Positions 1 to 4,639 of a stretch of 6,556 nucleotides of DNA are shown piece after piece. Position 1 is the stretch's first letter; every line of letters begins with the position of its first letter. The stretch comes from an uncultured bacterium (GTDB lineage: Bacteria; Cyanobacteriota; Vampirovibrionia; Gastranaerophilales; Gastranaerophilaceae): the NCBI GenBank assembly GCA_900314375.1, contig OMVC01000092.1:1-6556 (forward strand), in the 5' to 3' direction. Below the pieces are notes generated by a model. That model made no database searches. It was not told the origin of the DNA and saw only the letters and a program-made list of their open reading frames with translations. A program made the position numbers and the translations under genes.

Positions 1-5
1 TTTGT

Positions 6-55
6 AAGCGGACGATTGTTCTTCCACCGTCCGGGGGAAGTTAGATGGGGGTCTT
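6..55 (-). repeat. Left inverted copy of the GC-rich repeat flanking the DUF559 gene
   Basis: The reverse complement of this stretch aligns without gaps to the sequence that starts at 433, just past the DUF559 gene. Counting by eye from 55 downward against 433 upward, about 28 of the first 40 positions match. The shared inner end reads AAGACCCC, and a second block matches around CCCCGGA. The two copies therefore bracket the gene as imperfect inverted repeats. The inner edge (54-55) touches the putative -35 of the gene. The copy may continue left of the window, so its outer end is not defined. The match is visible directly; its role as an element end is inferred. Confidence 0.7.
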
Positions 56-83
56 GGAATAATTTTAAATTAAATGATAAAAT
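54..83 (+). promoter_or_regulatory. Putative promoter of the DUF559 gene (leaderless)
   Basis: TTGGAA (54-59) lies 18 nt upstream of TAAAAT (78-83), which is preceded by TGA, giving an extended -10 of the TGn type. Transcription would be expected to start about 7 nt downstream, at or next to the A of the ATG at 90. No Shine-Dalgarno sequence is visible upstream of that ATG, which fits a leaderless message. The -10 is good; the -35 matches only 4 of 6 bases and overlaps the inner end of the left repeat. Confidence 0.5.
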
Positions 84-89
84 GCAACT

Positions 90-434
90 ATGAAATATAA
101 TTATGAATTAGCACGAAAATTAAGAAAAAATCAGACGCCACAAGAAAGAAAAATGTGGAATTTATTACGAAACCGCCAATTTCATAATTTAGAATTTCGT
201 AGACAATTTCCTATGGAAAACTATGTTGCAGATTTTTTATGTAAAAAAGAGAAAATAATAATCGAAATAGATGGTAGTCAACATAATCTCGAAGAAAATA
301 TTTTAAAAGATGAATTACGGACAAAATTTTTTGAAACAAAAGGATACCGAATAATCAGATTTTGGAATAACGATATTGATAATAATATAGAAGGTGTCTT
401 TCTAGAATTAGAGAAATTTATATTTAATAATTAA
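90..434 (+). CDS. DUF559 domain-containing protein, Vsr-like endonuclease fold
   Basis: A complete 114-residue protein of the DUF559 family, which is related to very-short-patch-repair (Vsr) nucleases and the PD-(D/E)XK superfamily. The family layout is intact. The basic N-terminal helix ARKLRKNQTPQERKMW (8-23) is followed by the LRNRQF and FRRQFP block (26-41). The presumed catalytic strands come next: YVADF (D48), IIIEIDGSQH (E59, D61, H65) and YRIIRFWNNDI (86-96). The length is normal for the family and no frame break is seen. The gene fills nearly all the space between two inverted copies of a GC-rich repeat, and its stop codon shares bases with the right copy. There is no ribosome binding site, but an extended -10 ends 6 nt before the ATG. 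Nuclease activity is expected from the fold but has not been shown for most members. The biological role is unknown; mobility or repeat maintenance is inferred only from context. Confidence 0.9.
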   Translation: MKYNYELARKLRKNQTPQERKMWNLLRNRQFHNLEFRRQFPMENYVADFLCKKEKIIIEIDGSQHNLEENILKDELRTKFFETKGYRIIRFWNNDIDNNIEGVFLELEKFIFNN

Positions 435-620
435 GACCCCTCCCTTACCCTCCCCGGATGGGGAGGGAACAACTGTATGGACAGTCCCTGCCGCAACTTA
501 CCGGATGGGGAGAGGACAATTGCATGGACAATGCCTAACTATGCTCCTCCCCCGACGTGGAGGGGATAATTGTATGGACAGAACCACCCCTAACCCTCCC
601 AACAGGGGAGATAGTGTACA
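433..620 (+). repeat. Degenerate tandem array of 47-50 bp GC-rich hairpin repeats
   Basis: About four diverged units end in the shared tail TGGACA or a relic of it, at 478-483, 525-530, 575-580 and weakly 615-620 (TGTACA). Unit 1 (454-483) matches unit 2 (501-530) at about 26 of 30 positions and unit 3 (551-580) at about 24 of 30, without gaps. An approximate core is CCTCCCCGGATGGGGAGG, followed by ACAATTGYATGGACA. Unit 1 holds a perfect 8-bp hairpin (448-455 with 460-467, loop GGAT). Unit 3 retains CCTCC/GGAGG (546-550 with 559-563) and unit 4 CTCCC/GGGAG (596-600 with 606-610). Unit 2 has lost its left arm. The array starts within the DUF559 stop codon and is far more GC-rich than the surrounding DNA. 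No ORF of note is present. Confidence 0.8.
448..467. other. Perfect 8-bp hairpin in first repeat unit
   Basis: CCCTCCCC (448-455) pairs fully with GGGGAGGG (460-467) around a GGAT loop, 13 nt past the DUF559 stop codon. It could block or protect the 3' end of the DUF559 transcript. No T-run follows, so it is not a standard intrinsic terminator. The same inverted motif recurs in weaker form in later units, so it looks like a defining part of the repeat. Confidence 0.65.
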
Positions 621-655
621 ATATCAGGTCAAATTGCATAAACGCCAATTTTAAA

Positions 656-692
656 TCAAAAATTTCGGTCCCCCCTTAAAGGAAAGACCGAA
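656..692 (-). terminator. Probable intrinsic terminator of the prepilin-like gene
   Basis: TTCGGTC (664-670) pairs with GACCGAA (686-692) as a 7-bp stem. Read on the minus strand, it is followed by AAATTTTTGATTT (663-651), a T-rich tail. It sits about 45 nt past the stop codon of the minus-strand gene that ends at 736. The loop is long (15 nt), so the call is moderate. Confidence 0.5.
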
Positions 693-735
693 CAATTTTC
701 AACTTTGTGTTTATCCCTGCCAAAACAGACTTTGT

Positions 736-1416
736 TTAGTGGAACCAAGGATAATCGCTTCTTATCTTCCAGTTGTCGACTTCTATCAATCGCGCACAAC
801 CATGACGACGACTTACATCAGGAAGGCTGCAATTTGCCAATAACTCAGCTCTGTTTTTTTCGTGGAATTCATCATAAGAAGTGACAAAATCTCCCCCTTT
901 ATTACCTTGATGTAAGGTAAATAGAAAAGCATGAATACCGTCGGTATCATTTCTTAAATGCTCGGTACAGAACCTTGAATCAACACAATAGAAAAAGTGC
1001 ATCGCAGCACCCTCCTCGCCTGGATGATTAATATAAACATTAGCCGCAGAACCGTCGAGTAGTGTTATTCTTATCGAAGGAAAATGATTGCCGGCATTAA
1101 GTATCGTCTGTACAGTAGAAGCCTTGAAATGTCTGCCTAAATTATTTTGCCACCATGCCATAAGTTGGGCGGAAGTTATTACATCACGGTAACTGACATC
1201 TTTTGGATCCATATGCTCATCAGATAACCACAAACCATGTGCCTGCGACATTTTTGAATAGAATGATTTCAATCTTGTTTCAGCCATCTGTCTGTTATAA
1301 TGCGTTTGCAGTGCAGGTATTGTCATTACGGCAACCACACCTATAATACTCAATGTGATTAAAACTTCAGCTAAAGTAAACCCTGATTTACGGTTCTTTT
1401 TATTATTAAAAAACAT
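736..1416 (-). CDS. Type IV prepilin-like / pseudopilin protein
   Basis: A 226-residue protein with a class III (type IV pilin-like) leader. The basic stretch NNKKNRKSG ends at G12, the expected prepilin peptidase cleavage site. It is followed by FTLAEVLITLSIIGVVAVMTIPAL (13-36), with Phe at +1, Glu at +5 (E17) and the hydrophobic helix that anchors the subunit in the membrane and packs in the filament. The rest is a soluble domain with four cysteines (144, 150, 196, 207), which could form two disulfides, and an aromatic C-terminus (DNWKIRSDYPWFH). It would be an exported subunit of a type IV pilus or type II secretion-like pseudopilus; which machine and which subunit cannot be told. The start is supported by AGGAGGG (1423-1429) six nt upstream. 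The gene appears monocistronic, with its own promoter and terminator, away from any assembly genes. It looks less AT-rich than its neighbours by eye. Confidence 0.85.
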   Translation of the reverse strand: MFFNNKKNRKSGFTLAEVLITLSIIGVVAVMTIPALQTHYNRQMAETRLKSFYSKMSQAHGLWLSDEHMDPKDVSYRDVITSAQLMAWWQNNLGRHFKASTVQTILNAGNHFPSIRITLLDGSAANVYINHPGEEGAAMHFFYCVDSRFCTEHLRNDTDGIHAFLFTLHQGNKGGDFVTSYDEFHEKNRAELLANCSLPDVSRRHGCARLIEVDNWKIRSDYPWFH

Positions 1417-1440
1417 TATGCTCCCTCCTATATGATTTAA

Positions 1441-1468
1441 ATTATATCATATTTTTCCCGAAGTGCAA
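1441..1468 (-). promoter_or_regulatory. Promoter of the prepilin-like gene
   Basis: On the minus strand, TTGCAC (1468-1463) and TATAAT (1446-1441) are 16 nt apart, and the -10 is preceded by TGA (extended -10). A start near 1434 gives a leader of about 18 nt holding the AGGAGGG ribosome binding site. The -10 is a perfect consensus. Confidence 0.7.
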
Positions 1469-1500
1469 TACAATAAAAAAGTGTACATGTTGTAATAACG

Positions 1501-1533
1501 AAAAACGGACGTCTCTCTAACGAAAGACATCCG
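1501..1533 (-). terminator. Intrinsic terminator of the HU gene
   Basis: CGGACGTCT (1506-1514) and AGACATCCG (1525-1533) form a 9-bp stem, with one G-U pair in the minus-strand RNA, and a 10-nt loop. On the minus strand the stem is followed directly by five T (1505-1501). It lies about 26 nt past the HU stop codon, a standard Rho-independent arrangement. Confidence 0.85.
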
Positions 1534-1559
1534 CTCTTATATTTTTAAATCTCAAAAAA

Positions 1560-1832
1560 CTATTTTACTAATTCTTTGAATTTTTTACCAGCTGAGAAAG
1601 CAGGAACTTTCTTAGCAGCAATTTTCAAAGTAGCACCTGTTTGAGGGTTTCTGCCTGTTCTGGCAGCTCTCTTACGAGATTCAAATGTACCAAAACCAAC
1701 TAAAGTAACTTTTTTACCTTTTGAAACTGTTTTTTCAATAGTTTCTAATGTTGCTGATAAAATGCTTGCAACAGCTTTTTGAGATGATTTTGATTTTTTT
1801 GATACTTCTTTTACTAATTCTTCTTTGTTCAT
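1560..1832 (-). CDS. hup: HU family DNA-binding protein
   Basis: A 90-residue histone-like HU/IHF-family protein that binds and bends DNA as a dimer and helps organise the nucleoid. The sequence MNKEELVKEVSKKSK opens the dimerisation helices. GFGTFE (46-51) is the hallmark turn. GRNPQTG (60-66) is the DNA-binding arm tip, with the intercalating proline at P63, and the tail VPAFSAGKKFKELVK closes the fold. The length is exactly that of typical HU. The frame is open to an ATG at 1868, which would add 12 residues (MVNRSLGRRRFV), but only the ATG at 1832 has a strong ribosome binding site, and it gives the usual HU N-terminus, so 1832 is chosen. A consensus promoter and a strong terminator flank the gene, pointing to high, monocistronic expression. 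HU rather than IHF is favoured by overall similarity; the two cannot be separated with full certainty by eye. Confidence 0.95.
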   Translation of the reverse strand: MNKEELVKEVSKKSKSSQKAVASILSATLETIEKTVSKGKKVTLVGFGTFESRKRAARTGRNPQTGATLKIAAKKVPAFSAGKKFKELVK

Positions 1833-1838
1833 TACGAA

Positions 1839-1844
1839 CCTCCT
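1839..1844 (-). promoter_or_regulatory. Ribosome binding site deciding the HU start
   Basis: AGGAGG on the minus strand lies 6 nt upstream of the ATG at 1832. The alternative in-frame ATG at 1868 has no comparable sequence before it, so this site settles the start codon. Confidence 0.85.
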
Positions 1845-1898
1845 TCTTCCTAAACTACGGTTAACCATTTTCCGCAGTCATGTGTAATCGACAGACTC

Positions 1899-1926
1899 AT
1901 TATATCACTTTACCCTATTCTGTCAA
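1899..1926 (-). promoter_or_regulatory. Consensus sigma-70-type promoter of HU
   Basis: Minus strand: TTGACA (1926-1921), a 16-nt spacer, then TATAAT (1904-1899), with TGA directly before the -10. Both hexamers match the consensus fully. The predicted start near 1892 gives a leader of about 60 nt before the HU start codon. This is the strongest promoter visible in the window. Confidence 0.85.
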
Positions 1927-2014
1927 TACTTTTTAGAAGTAAATTTTGTACAACACACTCTATGTATATATTTGAGGATATGCTTTTTATATTAATTCAA
2001 TAAAATTAAGCAGT

Positions 2015-2043
2015 TTGACCTAATTAATATTAATATATATGTA
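2015..2043 (+). promoter_or_regulatory. Possible promoter of the 179-residue hypothetical gene
   Basis: TTGACC (2015-2020) is followed after 17 nt by TATGTA (2038-2043) in a very AT-rich stretch. The -35 is good and the -10 is weak, and other -10 choices exist nearby. The leader to the ATG at 2164 would be over 100 nt. The rest of the roughly 230-bp spacer between the HU promoter and this gene shows no further recognisable site. Confidence 0.3.
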
Positions 2044-2163
2044 GAATATTTTTTTCTTATAAATCGCAGTTAATAAAACTTAACAAATTGGCAAAAATAT
2101 TAAAGATTACAACAAAACATGCCGAATATATTCATGTAAGGAAAACAAAAAGGGATTAATATA

Positions 2164-2703
2164 ATGGGTCTGAACGTAAACTATACATCTTTATATAGAA
2201 ACGGCATTGATACCTCTATGCTTAAAGAAGTATCAAAAGAGATATTAAATCGTGCAGCCCAAAAATCTGCTCAATTTTCCAACAATATTTCAAACGGTGC
2301 AGCAACAAACTTTGCAAGACCCGTTGAATTAGGAGTTGATTTATATCAAGGCAGAATTGATACCAATTTGCAAAAACAAATTGCTATGAATAATGCATTG
2401 CAATTTCAATTAGATAATGAAACTTTGAAATCTATTCAATTTTTAAATTCACAAGCAGCTATTTCTAACAGAATAGACGGCAAATACATGCCTAATGTCA
2501 ATGCTGCACCTACAGAGACACAAAAGATTTCCGAAACAAACAAATCTCAATTTATGCAAATACAAACAGTAGAAACTCAAAAAGACAGAGATGGTTCAAA
2601 TCCTTTCTATGGCGGAGAACTGTTGATGGATAATTCTCCTAAAAAAGATAATCAAAAAGAAAACAATAAAAAGTCAGACTCATTAAAAAGCATATTTGCT
2701 TAA
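2164..2703 (+). CDS. Hypothetical protein, hydrophilic, Asn/Gln/Lys-rich tail
   Basis: A 179-residue protein that I do not recognise. It has no signal peptide, no membrane segment and no cysteine, so it is probably cytosolic or exported by a non-Sec route. Residues about 18-40 (SMLKEVSKEILNRAAQKSAQF) and 66-105 look helical and amphipathic. The last 65 or so residues are polar and low in complexity, ending in a Lys/Asn-rich stretch (PKKDNQKENNKKSD), and are probably disordered. The start has AAGGGA 8 nt upstream and is the first ATG in the frame. The gene stands alone, divergent from HU, and is closed by a strong terminator at 2762-2795. Base use matches its neighbours, so recent transfer is not suggested. 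A lineage-specific protein is likely, but the function is unknown. Confidence 0.75.
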   Translation: MGLNVNYTSLYRNGIDTSMLKEVSKEILNRAAQKSAQFSNNISNGAATNFARPVELGVDLYQGRIDTNLQKQIAMNNALQFQLDNETLKSIQFLNSQAAISNRIDGKYMPNVNAAPTETQKISETNKSQFMQIQTVETQKDRDGSNPFYGGELLMDNSPKKDNQKENNKKSDSLKSIFA

Positions 2704-2761
2704 TAATGAAATTATATAATCCTCAGTTTAGAAAAATCCTAGTGTTTATTAAGTAATGTAT

Positions 2762-2795
2762 AAAAATTCCTCCACAGACCCGGAGGATTTTTTTT
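2762..2795 (+). terminator. Intrinsic terminator after the 179-residue hypothetical gene
   Basis: TCCTCC (2768-2773) pairs with GGAGGA (2782-2787) around an 8-nt loop and is followed by eight T (2788-2795). The upstream A-run (2762-2766) can extend the stem past one T-T mismatch. It separates the hypothetical gene from the Skp-like gene, so the two are not an operon. Confidence 0.85.
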
Positions 2796-2817
2796 ACCCT
2801 GACGGATAATTCTTTTT

Positions 2818-2846
2818 TTGCACAGGTTCATTTAATATCTTTATGA
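2818..2846 (+). promoter_or_regulatory. Possible promoter of the Skp-like gene
   Basis: TTGCAC (2818-2823) and TTATGA (2841-2846) are 17 nt apart, just upstream of the AAGGAGGA ribosome binding site (2853-2860). The -10 is poor. Position is the main argument: the gene follows a strong terminator and must have its own promoter in this short gap. Confidence 0.3.
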
Positions 2847-2866
2847 AAATTTAAGGAGGATTTATT

Positions 2867-3328
2867 ATGAAAAACAATATTTGGTTTATTGCATCATGCT
2901 TATTATTCTTTTTTGCAGGTTATTCACTAAATAATGTTGCGGTGTCTTTTCCGAAATACAAGGTCGCGGTTGTAGATGTTACGCAAATTATGGAAAAATC
3001 GTCCGCTGTCAAAAGCCTGAAATCCTCTCAAGATAAACAAATGAAAGAATTGGACACTCTTATTTCAAAAGCGCAAAATGAAATAGTAAATGCGGACTCT
3101 CAAGAAAAAGCGCAGCAATTGGAAACAAATTATCGTAAACAAATTGAAGCCAAGAAAAATGCAATTGATGAAGAATATAGTAAAAAAATTGTAGAAATTA
3201 CTACCAACATCAGAAATGAGATTGCATCTCAAGCAAAAAAAAGTGACTACAACCTTGTATTACCTACCGGAATGGTAATTTCAGGCGGTGAGGATATTAC
3301 ACAAAATATTCTTACACAAATAAAATAA
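2867..3328 (+). CDS. OmpH/Skp family periplasmic chaperone-like protein
   Basis: A 153-residue protein of the OmpH/Skp family; members hold unfolded outer-membrane proteins in the periplasm as trimeric, tentacle-like coiled coils. The N-terminus is one hydrophobic segment (about 5-27, WFIASCLLFFFAGYS) after a single Lys, serving as a signal peptide or membrane anchor. The first strand KVAVVDVTQIMEKS (32-45) is typical of the family. A long charged coiled coil runs from about 46 to 123, and the closing strands YNLVLPTGMVISGGEDITQNIL (128-149) contain the common GGEDIT motif. The start is certain: AAGGAGGA lies 6 nt upstream. There is no clear signal peptidase site, so it may stay anchored. Its presence implies a two-membrane envelope. 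It is not beside bamA or lpxD, where skp often lies. It converges with the M16 gene, with 5 bp between the stop codons. Confidence 0.85.
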   Translation: MKNNIWFIASCLLFFFAGYSLNNVAVSFPKYKVAVVDVTQIMEKSSAVKSLKSSQDKQMKELDTLISKAQNEIVNADSQEKAQQLETNYRKQIEAKKNAIDEEYSKKIVEITTNIRNEIASQAKKSDYNLVLPTGMVISGGEDITQNILTQIK

Positions 3329-3333
3329 TAAAA

Positions 3334-4557
3334 TTACACTTCAGGTTTTATAATCGACAATACATATTTATCTTGTACAAAATATTTTTGAGCACAATTC
3401 AAAATTTCATCGACAGTAACCGATTGTACTTGTTGTTTTATATTCTCGGAATAATTAAATCCCAAACCAAGTACATCATATTTTGCAAAAGCACATGCCT
3501 GTTGAATGTTGGTTTCTTCCAAAAACTCATATTTACCTACAATATTTGTTTTGGCATTATCCAATTCTTCTTGAGAAACAGGATAATTTCTTATTTTTTC
3601 GATTTCGGCATCAAAACCTGCAAGACATGTACTGATATTATTTGGTTCTGTTGCAATATAAATCATGAAATTACCTGCAAGCTTGTAGGTTTCATAAGAA
3701 CTTCTGACAACATAAGCCAAACCTTTTTTATCTCTCAATTCCAAAAACAATCTTGAAGACAAACCGCAAGCACCTAAAATTATATTCAATAACACAATTG
3801 CGGGATAGTCAGGTTCGCCGTATGTAGGAAGCAACCATCCCTTAATGATATGCGCTTGATTCAAATCGGATTTTATAATTTCTGAAGTCTTAACTTCTTC
3901 GAGTTTCGGTTTCGGAATTTGAAAATTTGTGCTTGTAGCCAAAGGCAATTTACCCAAAGTGTTTTCTATTTGCGGTAGGATTGAATCCAAATCCAATGTA
4001 CCTACAAGTGCTAAACTTTTTTTACTGTTATTCAATATATAAGTATATGCGGAAATAATATCGTCTTTGGTAATATTATCTATATTTTCCAAAATCTTTA
4101 TAAGCGAATTTCCGTAATAATGATTTTCGAACATTTTACGATAATACGCATCCATAGCTCTCGTTCTTGGGGAGTCTAATTCTGCCGTTATCTCGCCTTT
4201 TAATTTAATCTTTTCTTTTTCCAATTCTTCGAATGTTGAATTTTTAAGAATTTCATCAGTTAACTCCAAAGCTTTGGAAAAATCTTCATTTAAACATACA
4301 AATTTCACTCTCAAATAATTAGGGAAAAGTTCTGCAGCAAAGTCTATTGCATATTTTTCAAATTCATTTGCCAATTCTTCACTGTTATATTTTTTTGTTC
4401 CTTGCAGCAACAAACGTGCCATCAACGTATAAATCCCAGGAGTTACTTCGGGTTGGTTTATAGAAAAATTCAAACATAATGCCATTCTCGGTGTATTTTT
4501 ATTTTGTTTATATATATAATCAATATTGTTATTCAATTTAGAAATAGTTTTATTCAT
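3334..4557 (-). CDS. M16 family peptidase-like protein lacking the zinc motif
   Basis: A 407-residue protein with the two-half M16B (pitrilysin/mitochondrial processing peptidase-like) layout and no signal peptide. The place of the HxxEH zinc motif is GIYTLMARLLLQGT (41-54): aligned to the usual GLAHFLEHMLFKGT, both His and the Glu are replaced (T44, R48, A47). The protein should therefore be inactive as a protease. The C-terminal half keeps GLSSRLFLELRDKKGLAYVV (265-284), including the Arg (R269) and Tyr (Y282) typical of the substrate-binding M16 partner. Such subunits pair with a catalytic M16 protein, often encoded next door. None is adjacent here, since the upstream gene is divergent and the downstream gene convergent. 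The start has GAGAGG (4568-4563) 5 nt upstream and a promoter close by. The length is normal for M16B and the frame is intact, so this looks like a functional non-catalytic subunit rather than a decayed gene. Confidence 0.9.
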   Translation of the reverse strand: MNKTISKLNNNIDYIYKQNKNTPRMALCLNFSINQPEVTPGIYTLMARLLLQGTKKYNSEELANEFEKYAIDFAAELFPNYLRVKFVCLNEDFSKALELTDEILKNSTFEELEKEKIKLKGEITAELDSPRTRAMDAYYRKMFENHYYGNSLIKILENIDNITKDDIISAYTYILNNSKKSLALVGTLDLDSILPQIENTLGKLPLATSTNFQIPKPKLEEVKTSEIIKSDLNQAHIIKGWLLPTYGEPDYPAIVLLNIILGACGLSSRLFLELRDKKGLAYVVRSSYETYKLAGNFMIYIATEPNNISTCLAGFDAEIEKIRNYPVSQEELDNAKTNIVGKYEFLEETNIQQACAFAKYDVLGLGFNYSENIKQQVQSVTVDEILNCAQKYFVQDKYVLSIIKPEV

Positions 4558-4578
4558 AATAACCTCTCTTACAGTCGA

Positions 4579-4607
4579 ATTTTAGCATAACGAAACATAA
4601 AAGACAA
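4579..4607 (-). promoter_or_regulatory. Promoter of the M16-like gene
   Basis: Minus strand: TTGTCT (4607-4602), a 17-nt spacer, then TAAAAT (4584-4579), preceded by TGC (extended -10). The predicted start near 4573 gives a leader of about 15 nt that includes the GAGAGG ribosome binding site. The -35 overlaps that of the divergent comM promoter. Confidence 0.6.
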
Positions 4608-4629
4608 ATTTGAAATATTATGATATACT
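4601..4629 (+). promoter_or_regulatory. Promoter of comM, start next to the ATG
   Basis: TATACT (4624-4629), preceded by TGA (extended -10), lies 17 nt downstream of AAGACA (4601-4606, 4 of 6 to TTGACA). Transcription should begin near 4636, only a few bases before the ATG at 4640. A start upstream at 4610 would lie inside the promoter. The comM message would be leaderless or nearly so. Confidence 0.5.
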
Positions 4630-4639
4630 CGAAATCAAG

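Noticed and set aside
433..620. CRISPR-like array
   Set aside because: The units are diverged along their whole length with no constant repeat and unique spacer alternation, and no cas gene is present. The hairpin-plus-tail tandem repeat explains the pattern better.
1833..1868. Longer HU N-terminus from the ATG at 1868
   Set aside because: It adds 12 residues not seen in normal HU, has no good ribosome binding site, and the ATG at 1832 has AGGAGG at ideal spacing and gives exactly 90 residues.
2888..2899. Lipobox IASC in the Skp-like protein
   Set aside because: The Cys is at residue 11, leaving too short a hydrophobic segment before it, and the hydrophobic run continues past it to about residue 27, so a plain signal or anchor is more likely.
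3373..3756. Plus-strand frame of 127 codons inside the M16 gene
   Set aside because: It is antisense to a clearly conserved M16 coding region, and its product is Phe/Ile/Cys-rich without any recognisable domain, as expected of a shadow frame.
4610..4639. Upstream TTG start for comM
   Set aside because: The extra 10 residues (MKYYDILEIK) are not family-like, there is no ribosome binding site before the TTG, and the likely -10 element lies inside this stretch.
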